Below are positions 25,640-34,644 of a stretch of DNA of 64,000 nt, one piece after another. The translations under genes and the position numbers were made by a program. This DNA is from Bryobacterales bacterium (GTDB taxonomy: Bacteria; Acidobacteriota; Terriglobia; Bryobacterales; Bryobacteraceae). The stretch is taken from NCBI GenBank assembly GCA_016713735.1, contig JADJOP010000043.1, positions 186,001-250,000 of the forward strand, in the 5' to 3' direction. Numbering within the stretch: position 1 is the stretch's first letter; each line of letters opens with the position of its first letter. The notes beneath the pieces were generated by a model. That model saw nothing but the letters and a program-made list of their open reading frames with translations, was not told the DNA's origin and made no database searches.

Positions 25640-26548
25640 ATGGAGTCAGCGTTGGCAGTCGATATCGGCGGTACCCACACCAAGGTTGCCCAGGTGAACC
25701 CGCGGGGGGAAGTTGTGTCGGCGACCAAGCTGCCCACTGACCTTGATGGCGGCGCGGAGGCCTTTGTCCAACGGGTGACCGATGCGGCGGCGGAGGTGAT
25801 CAGCGGTAACGGGGTGGTGGGCGGGGTGGGCTTGTCCGTGGCCGGTTTTGTTGACTCCGCGCGGACCTCGATCACCTACAACCCGAACCTGCGGGCGCTT
25901 GAGGGCTTCCCGCTGCGAAGTGCTTTCGCGCAACGCTTCGGCGTGCCGGCGGTTCTGGATGTCGACTCGAATGCGGCTTGTCTGGCCGAGTATCATTTTG
26001 GGGCCGGGCGCGGGGCCAGGCGCCTGTTGTGCCTTGTGCTTGGAACCGGATTCGGCGGGGCGATGATGATCGATGGGGAACTCGTGCGGTTCTCCGCCGA
26101 GGCCATCGGCGACCCCGGCCATGTGATTGTCGAGCCGGGCGGGCCGCTTTGCTCCTGCGGTGGACGAGGATGCGCCGAGGCCTTGGTTTCCGCGCCGGCC
26201 ATTGCAGCGGCGGCGGGCGGGGGCAGGGCATTCGCCGATGTGGTGCGGCTGGCGGGCGAAGGCGAGGCGCACTCCGTGCAGGTGCTGCGGCAGGCGGGCT
26301 ACTGGTTGGGCATCGCCATGGCGACGCTGGCGGCCATCTTCCTGCCTGATCGGATTGTGGTTGCAGGCGGGGTTGCCGAGGCTGGGGATTTACTGATTGA
26401 GCCGGCGCGGGAGGCGTTTCGTTCGTCGGCGGGGGCGATTCTGCAGCGCGACCTCTCCATTTCGAAAGCCCTGCTGGGATGGCGCGCGCCGCTGATCGGC
26501 GCGGTGTGTCCGCTGCTGATTCCCAACGGCCAGGGAGCATGCTCATGA
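25640..26548 (+). CDS. ROK family sugar kinase
   Basis: A 302-residue protein. The start at M-E-S-A-L-A-V-D-I-G-G was chosen over an upstream TTG because the N-terminal phosphate-1 loop D-I-G-G-T-H-T-K normally starts ROK kinases. Other marks: G-L-S-V-A-G-F-V-D, D-V-D-S-N-A-A-C-L-A-E, V-L-G-T-G-F-G-G-A (phosphate-2), G-D-P-G-H-V-I-V-E-P-G-G and the zinc motif C-S-C-G-G-R-G-C-A-E. No N-terminal DNA-binding domain is present, so it is a kinase and not a NagC-type repressor. ROK kinases phosphorylate glucose, N-acetylglucosamine, N-acetylmannosamine or related sugars. It lies 44 bases behind the oxidoreductase in the LacI-headed operon. Confidence 0.9.
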   Translation: MESALAVDIGGTHTKVAQVNPRGEVVSATKLPTDLDGGAEAFVQRVTDAAAEVISGNGVVGGVGLSVAGFVDSARTSITYNPNLRALEGFPLRSAFAQRFGVPAVLDVDSNAACLAEYHFGAGRGARRLLCLVLGTGFGGAMMIDGELVRFSAEAIGDPGHVIVEPGGPLCSCGGRGCAEALVSAPAIAAAAGGGRAFADVVRLAGEGEAHSVQVLRQAGYWLGIAMATLAAIFLPDRIVVAGGVAEAGDLLIEPAREAFRSSAGAILQRDLSISKALLGWRAPLIGAVCPLLIPNGQGACS

Positions 26549-26581
26549 TGCCCGTCCCACGCCGGCGCGAAAGGAGCGTCG

Positions 26582-28120
26582 ATGTCCACCACGCGGCGTG
26601 ACTGGCTGCTGCAGGCGGCGGCGCCGGTTGCCGCTCGTTCGCGGCGCAGGCCCAATATTCTGTGGCTGATAGCCGAGAACATGGGCCCGGACCTGGGCTG
26701 CTACGGTCATCCGCTTGTCGCTTCGCCCAACCTCGACCGCCTGGCTGCTTCGGGCATGCGCTATTCGCACGTGTTTTCGACGGCGCCGGTGTGTTCGGCC
26801 AGCCGCTCAGCATTCATGACGGGGATGTACCAGACGGCCATCGGTGCGCAGAACGCACGCTCGCACCGCGACGACCATCACCTGCTGCCGCCCGGCGTGT
26901 TGCCCATCACGCACCATCTGCGCACGGCCGGCTACTTCACCGCGAACATCCAGTACATGGATGGAAAGGCCGTGGGCACGGGCAAGACGGACCTGAACTT
27001 CGAGGTGGAAGGCCCGGTTATTTGGAACAAGCCGCATCCCAAGGGCGACAGGCGCGATCAGCAGCATGGCTTCACGAACGCGCTGCGGCTGTTTCACACC
27101 AATGAGTGGTCGGACCTGCGAGCGAACATGCCGTTCTTCGCCCAGGTGAACCTGCCGACGGTGGAACGCGGCTGTGGGAAGGGCTGGGTTTCTTCCGAGC
27201 AGAATCCGTGGAACGGGCAGACCCATCCGAGACGCATTGATCCGGCGCGGGTCACCGTGCCTCCCTACTATCCGGACGACCCTAGCATCCGGGAAGACTG
27301 GGCCGGTTATCTCGACGCGGTGTGCGGTGTCGACCTGCGCTGCGGGGAGGTGTTGCGGAAGCTGGAAGCCGACGGGCTGCTGGAGAACACCGTGGTGATC
27401 TTCTTCGGCGACAACGGCCGCCTGGAGCATCGCGGGCTGCATTGGTGCTATGACAGCGGCGACCGTGTGCCGATGATCATCCGCTGGCCGAAGGAGTTTC
27501 CGGCTCCCGCGCAATACCGCGCCGGAGGGGTCAGCCGGCCCATTGTCAGCCTGCTCGATCTCACCGCCACCACACTGGCCATAGCCGGTGTGGAACGCCC
27601 GGCCGGGATGCACAGCCAGAGCTTTCTCGGGGCCGGCGCGGCGCCGCCCCGCAGGTTCGTCTTCAGCGCGCGCGACCGCTGCGACGAGGTGGTGCAGCGG
27701 GTCCGCGCGGTGCGCGGCAGCCGCTATCGCTACATCCGCAATTTCATGCCGGAGAAGCCGTTCAACGCCCTGCATCGCTACAAGGCCGTCTGTTACCCGG
27801 TGGTCTCGCTGATGTGGCGGTTGCACGGCGAAGGGAAGTTGACTCCGGCGCAGCAGGCGCTGATGGCGCCGAGGCTTCCCGAGGAAGAACTCTACGATCT
27901 GCAGAACGACCCTTACGAGATCCACAACCTGGCGGCTTCGACGCAGCCCCAACACTTGAGGGCGATGCGCGAGATGCGGGCCGCCTTGTCGCGCTGGATC
28001 GAGGAGACCAACGACCAGGGCCGCATCCTAGAGCCGCCGCAGGTGATTGAGGCGTTCACCCAGGAAATGGAGCAGTGGTTCGGAACGCCGGCCTGGTACC
28101 GCAAGGGTGAACACTACTGA
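26582..28120 (+). CDS. Sulfatase family protein with atypical active-site motif C-S-A-S-R
   Basis: A 512-residue protein with a short basic/twin-arginine-like N-terminus (T-T-R-R-D-W-L-L-Q-A-A-A). The alkaline-phosphatase/sulfatase fold is clear: R-P-N-I-L-W-L-I, G-C-Y-G-H-P-L, Q-T-A-I-G, F-F-G-D-N-G-R and D-S-G-D-R-V-P-M-I-I-R-W-P. The formylglycine site reads C71-S-A-S-R, with Ala where most sulfatases have Pro. The usual Asp-Asp metal pair after the first strand reads Glu-Asn (A-E-N-M-G-P-D), and the segment before W-C-Y-D reads R-G-L-H where relatives usually have R-G-K. The overall layout resembles heparan N-sulfatase-like members (M-Y-Q-T near the active site). It precedes a close paralog by 31 bases. 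Confidence 0.88.
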   Translation: MSTTRRDWLLQAAAPVAARSRRRPNILWLIAENMGPDLGCYGHPLVASPNLDRLAASGMRYSHVFSTAPVCSASRSAFMTGMYQTAIGAQNARSHRDDHHLLPPGVLPITHHLRTAGYFTANIQYMDGKAVGTGKTDLNFEVEGPVIWNKPHPKGDRRDQQHGFTNALRLFHTNEWSDLRANMPFFAQVNLPTVERGCGKGWVSSEQNPWNGQTHPRRIDPARVTVPPYYPDDPSIREDWAGYLDAVCGVDLRCGEVLRKLEADGLLENTVVIFFGDNGRLEHRGLHWCYDSGDRVPMIIRWPKEFPAPAQYRAGGVSRPIVSLLDLTATTLAIAGVERPAGMHSQSFLGAGAAPPRRFVFSARDRCDEVVQRVRAVRGSRYRYIRNFMPEKPFNALHRYKAVCYPVVSLMWRLHGEGKLTPAQQALMAPRLPEEELYDLQNDPYEIHNLAASTQPQHLRAMREMRAALSRWIEETNDQGRILEPPQVIEAFTQEMEQWFGTPAWYRKGEHY

Positions 28121-28151
28121 GTCGAATGGAAGAGACAGGGACGAATACGGA

Positions 28152-29711
28152 ATGGCTGATCCAAAGGCAATGACGCAAACCAATCGCAGGCAGTGGATGT
28201 GGCAGGCGGCCGGCCCGGCGTTGCTGGGCGCGCAACGGAAGCCGAACATCCTGTGGTTGATCGCCGAGAACATGGGCCCGGACCTGGGCTGCTACGGCCA
28301 TCCGCTGGTGCGGACACCGCATCTGGACCGGCTGGCGGCCGAGGGCATGCGCTTTGAACGCGTGTTCTCCACCGCCCCGGTGTGTTCCACCAGCCGTTCG
28401 GCGCTCATGACGGGGATGTATCAGACGGCCATCGGCGCGCACAACCACCGCTCGCACCGCGACGATCACTACCACCTTCCGCGCGGTGTGCAGCCCATCA
28501 CGCACCGCCTCCGCGCCGCGGGCTACTACACGGCCAACGTGCAGTACATGGACGGCAAGCCCGTCGGCACCGGCAAGACCGATTTGAACTTCGAGGTGGA
28601 AGGCGAGGAGATCTGGACCAAGGCGCGCTCGACGGCCAATAAGCCCGCCCATCTGCGAAGCAACGACTGGAACCTGTACCGCCTGTTCCATTCCAACGAG
28701 TGGGCTGACCTGCGCCAGAACAAACCGTTCTTCGCGCAGGTGAATCTGCCTGTGGTGGAACGGGGCGGCACGCGCGGTTGGGTTGGTTCTGACCGCAATC
28801 CCTGGAACAAGCAGGTTCACCCGCGCGTTGTGGATCCGGCGAAGGTGACGGTTCCGCCGTATTACCCCGACGTTCCCACGGTGCGCCAGGATTGGGCGGG
28901 GTATCTGGATGCCGTGTGTGGCGTGGACGCTCGCTGCGGCGAGGTTCTGCGAAGGCTGGAAGAAGACGACCTGCTGGAAGACACGGTGGTGATCTACTTC
29001 GGCGACAACGGACGGCTGGAGTTGCGAGGATTGGATTGGTGTTATGACAGTGGGGATCGAGTGCCGATGATCGTGCGCTGGCCCAAACGGTTTCCCGCGC
29101 CGCGGCAGTATCGCCCCGGCCGCGTCGTTGAAGATGTCGTCAGCCTGCTGGACGTGACGGCCACGACGCTGGGCATCGCCGGCGTTCCCCGGCCCGAGGG
29201 CATGCAGAGCAGGATCTTCCTCGGCGACAAAGCGGACCCGCCGCGCGAGTATGCGTTCAGCGCCCGTGACCGCACCGATGACGCCGTGAACCGTATCCGC
29301 GCCGTGCGCGGCCGCCGCTACCGCTACATCCGGAATCTCATGCCGGAGAAGCATTTCATGGCCATCCACCGTTACAAGGATGCGTGCTACCCGGTTGTGG
29401 CGCTGATGCGCGAGATGCATCGCGAGGACAAGCTGACACCGGCGCAGCAGGTGTTGATGGCCAGGCGGCTGCCGGACGAAGAGCTATATGACCTGGAGCG
29501 CGACCCGTATGAGATTACGAACCTGGCCGCCTCCACCAACTCCGAGCATCAGCGGGTGAAGAAGCAGCTGCGCGCTGCTTTGGACCGCTGGATGGCGGAG
29601 ACCAACGATCAGGGGCGAATTCAGGAGCCGAAGGAAGTCGTCGACTTCTGGATACGGGAGTCGCATGAGCAGCATGGCACCCCCGAATGGCACCTCAAAG
29701 GAGAACGATGA
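28152..29711 (+). CDS. Sulfatase family protein with atypical active-site motif C-S-T-S-R
   Basis: A 519-residue paralog of the preceding gene, aligned almost end to end. The start at M-A-D-P-K was chosen because it clears the upstream stop; M-T-Q-T-N-R-R at 28170 is an alternative. The formylglycine site reads C78-S-T-S-R with Thr in the Pro position, the metal pair again reads Glu-Asn, and R-G-L-D-W-C-Y-D replaces the usual Lys-containing segment. Other parts are kept: G-M-Y-Q-T-A-I-G-A-H-N-H-R-S-H-R, I-Y-F-G-D-N-G-R and the C-terminal E-E-L-Y-D-L-E-R-D-P-Y-E-I-T-N-L. The tandem pair likely serves one substrate family, in the periplasm if the Arg-rich N-terminus is an export signal. Confidence 0.88.
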   Translation: MADPKAMTQTNRRQWMWQAAGPALLGAQRKPNILWLIAENMGPDLGCYGHPLVRTPHLDRLAAEGMRFERVFSTAPVCSTSRSALMTGMYQTAIGAHNHRSHRDDHYHLPRGVQPITHRLRAAGYYTANVQYMDGKPVGTGKTDLNFEVEGEEIWTKARSTANKPAHLRSNDWNLYRLFHSNEWADLRQNKPFFAQVNLPVVERGGTRGWVGSDRNPWNKQVHPRVVDPAKVTVPPYYPDVPTVRQDWAGYLDAVCGVDARCGEVLRRLEEDDLLEDTVVIYFGDNGRLELRGLDWCYDSGDRVPMIVRWPKRFPAPRQYRPGRVVEDVVSLLDVTATTLGIAGVPRPEGMQSRIFLGDKADPPREYAFSARDRTDDAVNRIRAVRGRRYRYIRNLMPEKHFMAIHRYKDACYPVVALMREMHREDKLTPAQQVLMARRLPDEELYDLERDPYEITNLAASTNSEHQRVKKQLRAALDRWMAETNDQGRIQEPKEVVDFWIRESHEQHGTPEWHLKGER

Positions 29712-29841
29712 CATGAAGTTCGATCATCCCCGACAGATCGCTCATCGCAACCGTGGCAATTCCAACGGCCTGGCGCTCGCACGCGCGGGAACAGGCTGGT
29801 CCAGCGACGCGTCCACTCTACCGCACAAAGGAGAAACACAC

Positions 29842-32800
29842 ATGCGGATCCGAAGTTGTTTGGCTCTACTCATTCTTACGGCGTTTACCGGCACAGTGTC
29901 CGGCCAAGGCGTCGGCACCATCCATGGCGCCGCCACTGACCCGACGGGCGCCGCACTGGTGGGCGCGAAGGTAACCGCCCTGCTTGTGGATCGCGGCGTG
30001 TCGCGCAGCGTCACCACCTCAGAACGCGGCGAGTATGTGGTCCCGCTGCTTTCGGTGGGCGTATATACGATCACGGTGGAAGCGGCGGGGTTCACCTCGT
30101 TCCTGCGCGAAGGCGTGGAGTTGACCGCCAATGAGAATGTCCGTGTGGATGCGCAACTGGCGCTGAGCGGGACGACGGAGTCGATTCAGGTGACTTCGGA
30201 GGCGCCGCTGGTGGACAGCCGCTCTTCGGTGATGGCAACAGCCATCGACTCGCGGCGCGTGACGGAGCTGCCCACCAACGGCCGCAACGTCGTGCAACTG
30301 GCGGCGCTGCTTCCGGGCGTCACGCAGGTGAGCGCGCCGCAGACGTTCACCGGCGACCGCGATGGCCCGCGCGTTTCGATTTCCGGCTCGCGGTCGACGC
30401 AAAACCTGTTTCTCTTTGACGGGTCGTTTTTCAACGCCCTGTTTCGCAACTCGGGCTTGAACTATCCGCCGCCGGACGCGCTGCAAGAGGTGAAGGTGCT
30501 GATGAACAGCTTCAGCTCCGAATACGGCCGCAATTCCGGCGCCGTGTTTAATGTGGTGACGCGCTCGGGAACGAATGAGGTTCACGGCAACGTGTGGGAG
30601 TTCTTCCGCAACCGGAAGTTGAATGCCCGGAACTTCTTTTCGCCGTCCAATCCGAAGCTGAACCAGAACCAGTTTGGCGGCACGCTGGGCGGGCCGATCA
30701 AGAAGAATAAGTTGTTCGTGTTTGGATCGTACGAGGGGCTGCGGGTGCGATCGGACCGGCTGGTGACCTCGGCCTTTCCGCTGACGGCCGCAGAGCGGCA
30801 GGGGAACTTCGCCACCGCCGTGCGCGATCCGAATAACAATCAACCGTTCGCCGGCAATCAGGTCCCCGCTTCGCGGTTTGACCGCGTGGCCAATGAGATT
30901 CTGACGAAGAACATCATGCCGTTGCCCAATCAGGCCGACGGCCAGTATGTGACCGTTGAGCCATTTCCGCAGGACAACGGGAATTTCTTAGTGCGGGTGG
31001 ACTACAACTTTGGCAACCACACGGTGGACGGGCGCTACTACTGGAACAACGCTACAAACCTGACTTATGGCGGCCAAATCCCGAGCTACTTCCCGCGAAA
31101 CCTGGGAAACACGACGAACACTGTCAACCTGGGAGATACGTGGGTCTTGAAATCGACGCTGCTCAATCAGTTCCGAGTCGCCTTCAGCCGAAACTATAAC
31201 TTCACGGACACACTGTCACAGCAGCACCTGTCGGACTTGGGGTCAACGCTTCCGGTGTTCGGCCAGAAGGCCCCCTCAGCTCTGAACCTGACGGGACGTG
31301 TGACCATGGGCGATGGGGCAGGATTGAACGCGATTCTGGTGAACGAATCGTGGAACGTGAACGACAGTATCAACTGGACGAAGGGTTCGCACACGATTAA
31401 GGCCGGCGGGGAGTGGCTCGACTTGCGGTACTTGAACCGGACCTACTGGCAATCGACAGGGGTATTCACGTTCAGCGGTCAGTTGAGCGGGAACACCGCC
31501 TCGGACTTTCTGCTTGGGCGGGCCTCGAACCTGGTGATCGCCAGTCCCGAATTCGAGCAGGCCGGGGTGCAAAGCAATTTTTACTTCTACTTCCAGGACG
31601 ACTGGCGTGTGAGTAAGCGCCTCACCCTTAATTTAGGAATGCGCTACGAGTTGGGTAAACCATGGCTGCACCCGACCGACATGGTGAGCACGTTCAAGTC
31701 AGGCCAGAAGTCGACGGTGATACCGACGGCCCCCACCGGCATTCTGTTCCCCGGAGACCAGGGCGTATCGCGCGGATTGATTGCCACCGACAAGAATAAT
31801 TGGGCGCCTCGATTCGGCTTCGCCTATGACGTCTTCGGCAATGGCAAAACCTCGCTGCGCGGTGCGTATGGGATCTTCTACGACGGGCCGAATGCCGACA
31901 TCATTCAGAACATCGGGCAGCCCTGGCGCTACACGTTTACGATTCCGACGCCGTTCAGTCTGACAGATCCGTTGCGCGGGCAGCCGGCGATTCCGCTCAC
32001 GGTGAATCGGACCAACCCCGTGTTCACCGGCACGCAGGACATGGCGTTTGCCGATCCGAACTTCCGGACGGGCTATGTGCAGAACTTCAATATCAACGTT
32101 CAGCAACAGATTGGCCGCGATCTGGCCGTCCAGGTGGGATACGTTGGACGGTTGGCGCGCAAACTCGTGATGGGCTACGAGACGAACCCCGCCATCTTTG
32201 GGCCGGGCGCCACGCTGGGCAACACCAATGCCCGCCGCGTCTACCAGGGCTTCGGCGGCATTCGCTCCATCTCCTCGCAAGCCAACGCCAATTACAACGG
32301 CCTGCAGGTGGAGGCCACCAAGCGCTATAGCCGCGGCTTCTCGATTCAGGGATCCTACACCTGGTCGCGGGCGATCGATATGCGGTCGGCCGTGGCGGCG
32401 GTGGGCGCGAGCACCCCGAATGTGTTCAACCTGCGCTCCGACTATGGCCTTTCCGACTTCCACGCGGCCCACGTGGCCAACCTCTCGTGGCTGTGGGAGA
32501 TTCCAGGAACGCGGGGAAGCGATGTGTTGCACCACCTGACCAGCGGCTGGCAGATCAACGGGCTGTGGACCTGGCGCACAGGGCTGCCGGTGAATATCGT
32601 CTCGGGCCGCGACAACGCATTGACGGGAACCACGCCGCAAAGGCCGAACGTGAATGGCGATCCGGTGCTTTCGCAGGATCGTTCCCGCTCGGAGCTGATC
32701 CAGAATTGGTTCGACCGCACCGTGTTCGCTCATCCGGCGAACGGCTCGCAAGGCAACGTGGGCCGTAATTCGGTGATCGGACCCGGCGCCTCCAGCACCA

Positions 32801-33000
32801 ACCTCGGACTGTTCCGCACCTTCGCCCTCCCCTGGCGTGAAGGCATGCGGCTGCAGTTCCGCTCGGAGTTCTTCAACGCCGCCAATCAGGTGAACCTGAA
32901 CAACCCCAACGGCACCTTAACGGCCAACCAGAACATGGGGCGCATCACGAGCGCCGCTGGGGCTCGCGTCGTCCAGTTGGCGCTGAAACTCCAGTTCTGA
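29842..33000 (+). CDS. TonB-dependent receptor, Oar-like, of the sulfated-sugar locus
   Basis: A 1052-residue outer-membrane protein. ATG at 29842 lies eight bases after AAAGGAG and begins a signal peptide (M-R-I-R-S-C-L-A-L-L-I-L); the frame is open further upstream without such features. The carboxypeptidase-regulatory domain is at about 23-110 (I-H-G-A-A-T-D-P-T-G-A-A-L), the plug begins near 120 with L-P-T-N-G-R-N, and the barrel ends in L-K-L-Q-F. It follows the second sulfatase by 130 bases and is the last gene of the LacI-headed operon, so it is the likely importer or surface binder of the sulfated saccharide handled by this locus. No SusD-like lipoprotein is present. Confidence 0.92.
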   Translation: MRIRSCLALLILTAFTGTVSGQGVGTIHGAATDPTGAALVGAKVTALLVDRGVSRSVTTSERGEYVVPLLSVGVYTITVEAAGFTSFLREGVELTANENVRVDAQLALSGTTESIQVTSEAPLVDSRSSVMATAIDSRRVTELPTNGRNVVQLAALLPGVTQVSAPQTFTGDRDGPRVSISGSRSTQNLFLFDGSFFNALFRNSGLNYPPPDALQEVKVLMNSFSSEYGRNSGAVFNVVTRSGTNEVHGNVWEFFRNRKLNARNFFSPSNPKLNQNQFGGTLGGPIKKNKLFVFGSYEGLRVRSDRLVTSAFPLTAAERQGNFATAVRDPNNNQPFAGNQVPASRFDRVANEILTKNIMPLPNQADGQYVTVEPFPQDNGNFLVRVDYNFGNHTVDGRYYWNNATNLTYGGQIPSYFPRNLGNTTNTVNLGDTWVLKSTLLNQFRVAFSRNYNFTDTLSQQHLSDLGSTLPVFGQKAPSALNLTGRVTMGDGAGLNAILVNESWNVNDSINWTKGSHTIKAGGEWLDLRYLNRTYWQSTGVFTFSGQLSGNTASDFLLGRASNLVIASPEFEQAGVQSNFYFYFQDDWRVSKRLTLNLGMRYELGKPWLHPTDMVSTFKSGQKSTVIPTAPTGILFPGDQGVSRGLIATDKNNWAPRFGFAYDVFGNGKTSLRGAYGIFYDGPNADIIQNIGQPWRYTFTIPTPFSLTDPLRGQPAIPLTVNRTNPVFTGTQDMAFADPNFRTGYVQNFNINVQQQIGRDLAVQVGYVGRLARKLVMGYETNPAIFGPGATLGNTNARRVYQGFGGIRSISSQANANYNGLQVEATKRYSRGFSIQGSYTWSRAIDMRSAVAAVGASTPNVFNLRSDYGLSDFHAAHVANLSWLWEIPGTRGSDVLHHLTSGWQINGLWTWRTGLPVNIVSGRDNALTGTTPQRPNVNGDPVLSQDRSRSELIQNWFDRTVFAHPANGSQGNVGRNSVIGPGASSTNLGLFRTFALPWREGMRLQFRSEFFNAANQVNLNNPNGTLTANQNMGRITSAAGARVVQLALKLQF

Positions 33001-33044
33001 AGCTGGGGTGGCGAGGGCCAGGGGCGGACGGGCAGGCCGGCGGG

Positions 33045-33833
33045 CTAGCGGCGCAGCAACTCCCGCACGGCCGAGCCCAGCCGCTTGCTGGCCACCACCT
33101 CATGCGCGTTGTCGAGCGTGAGCAGCCAGCGCTGGCTGCTGATGCTGGAAATGCGGCGGACATGGCCGCAGTTGACCAACGCGCCGCGGTGGACGCGGCG
33201 GAACGAGGTGCCCTCGAGGCTCTTCTCGATTTCGCGCAGAGTCTGCGTCGCCATGTACTTCTTGTCGCCGGCCAGGATCCACACGATTTCGCCTTCGGCG
33301 CGGAACAGATCGACCTCATCGAGATCGAGCAGAAAGTAGTCCTGCCCTTTACGGCCGACGATCTTGGTGGGGTGATTTCTAGCCGGCTGGGCCGAGTCCA
33401 GGACGGCGGCCACCTGGCGCGCCGACTCGGCGGGCGAATGGCAAAGCTGGCGGGCGCGATCCAGCGCGGTTCGCAGGCGGGCCGCGCTTACCGGCTTCAC
33501 CAGATAATCGGCGGCGCCATGTTCGAAAGCGCGAATTGCGTGCTGGTCGTAGGCGGTGACAAAGACAACCGCTCGCGGCAGGGCGCCTGGCAGCCGTGAG
33601 AGAACCGAGAACCCGTCCATCACCGGCATCTGGATATCGAGAAACACCAGATCGGGTTGGAGAGCACTGATGCGCTCGACGGCCTGGCGGCCATCGCTGG
33701 CTTCGCCGACGACGCGCACGCCGCCCGCGTCAGCGAGCCCCTCCATGAGAAGCTGCCGCGCGATCGGTTCGTCATCGACGACGAGGGCTCGCAATACCTG
33801 TTCGGCCATCTTAGTTTGAATACCCTGGCTCAT
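33045..33833 (-). CDS. LytTR-type response regulator
   Basis: A 262-residue two-component regulator. The receiver domain (about 14-130) has D-D-E-P at 20-23, the phosphoacceptor Asp66 in L-V-F-L-D-I-Q-M-P, the conserved Thr in F-V-T-A-Y and Lys in Y-L-V-K-P. The C-terminal LytTR DNA-binding domain (about 160-262) shows D-L-F-R-A-E-G, K-Y-M-A-T-Q-T-L-R-E-I-E, F-R-R-V-H-R-G-A-L-V-N and a final basic helix. The start could also be M-A-E-Q-V-L eight residues later. It lies 105 bases downstream of the last pilus gene on the same strand, so it may be read with the Tad operon; no sensor kinase is encoded in the window. Confidence 0.9.
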   Translation of the reverse strand: MSQGIQTKMAEQVLRALVVDDEPIARQLLMEGLADAGGVRVVGEASDGRQAVERISALQPDLVFLDIQMPVMDGFSVLSRLPGALPRAVVFVTAYDQHAIRAFEHGAADYLVKPVSAARLRTALDRARQLCHSPAESARQVAAVLDSAQPARNHPTKIVGRKGQDYFLLDLDEVDLFRAEGEIVWILAGDKKYMATQTLREIEKSLEGTSFRRVHRGALVNCGHVRRISSISSQRWLLTLDNAHEVVASKRLGSAVRELLRR

Positions 33834-33938
33834 GCGGCGGGGTAACTCCTGGCTGACGTGCGGGCGGAGAAGGCGGGTAAGCGGGCAGCTTTGAGGCGCG
33901 AGCGGGAGCCTTCGCGCAAGGCGTCTGGCGTGTGGCGA

Positions 33939-34637
33939 TCATTGCGCCGCCTCCAGACCCTTCAGCCGCGCCTCCACGGCGGCCCACCCGGGTTTTTCCC
34001 GCAGCGCTTCCTGAAACAAAGCGATCGCTTCGCCGCGCCGCCCCTGCATCTCCTCAATGAGGCCGCAGTGATAGGCCACGCGCCACTTCGGCGCGCCCAA
34101 CCGCCCGGCCATCTCCAACTCCTGGCGTGCTTCACTCCAACGGCGCGAAAGGAACAGCGCGGAAGCGCGCACTTCGCGCAACGAAGCATCGCTGGGAGAC
34201 AGCCGGATCTGCTGTTCGGAGAAACGCAAGGCATAGGGGATGTTGCCTTCCTCCATGGCGATGCGGATGCGCAAGGCCGCGGCGTGGGGGTGGGGCGTGG
34301 GCCTGCTCAGGAGTTGATCGAGCAGCTGCTGCGCCTTGAAGAGATCGCGGTCCTGGTAGGCAAGGGCAGCCAGAGTCATGAGGGTCTCCGGCTCGGCGGG
34401 ACACACCTGGGCCAGGCGGTCCAAGTCCGCCCGCAGCACGACGCATTCATCGATGCCGCTGGCGGAGACGCAGCCGCGAGGGCTGTTGCGCAGCTCTTCC
34501 AGTTGGAGCAAGGTTTGGTGGAGGCGCGTGGTGGATTGGGGACAGTCCAGCGTCCAGCGCAAGGAGGACTTGGTGCGCTGCGAGCATGCGGCGGAGGCAA
34601 GGAGGATGACGAGAAGGAAGAGGCGATGGAGGGTCAT
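33939..34637 (-). CDS. TPR lipoprotein of the Tad operon (TadD-like)
   Basis: A 232-residue lipoprotein. The signal M-T-L-H-R-L-F-L-L-V-I-L-L-A-S-A-A-C contains a lipobox with Cys18. After a region with C-V-S-A-S-G-I-D-E-C come helix-turn-helix repeats of TPR type: L-M-T-L-A-A-L-A-Y-Q-D-R-D-L-F-K-A-Q, A-A-L-R-I-R-I-A-M-E-E-G-N, A-S-A-L-F-L-S-R-R-W-S-E-A and A-Y-H-C-G-L-I-E-E-M-Q-G-R-R-G-E-A-I-A-L-F. In Tad systems a TPR lipoprotein (TadD) assists secretin assembly, and the position directly after TadC supports that role, which remains an inference. Confidence 0.8.
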   Translation of the reverse strand: MTLHRLFLLVILLASAACSQRTKSSLRWTLDCPQSTTRLHQTLLQLEELRNSPRGCVSASGIDECVVLRADLDRLAQVCPAEPETLMTLAALAYQDRDLFKAQQLLDQLLSRPTPHPHAAALRIRIAMEEGNIPYALRFSEQQIRLSPSDASLREVRASALFLSRRWSEARQELEMAGRLGAPKWRVAYHCGLIEEMQGRRGEAIALFQEALREKPGWAAVEARLKGLEAAQ

Positions 34638-34644
34638 GTCGAGG

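Noticed and set aside
29665..29841. Longer N-terminus for the receptor after the second sulfatase
   Set aside because: The extra part overlaps the sulfatase gene and hides the signal peptide; ATG at 29842 has AAAGGAG upstream.
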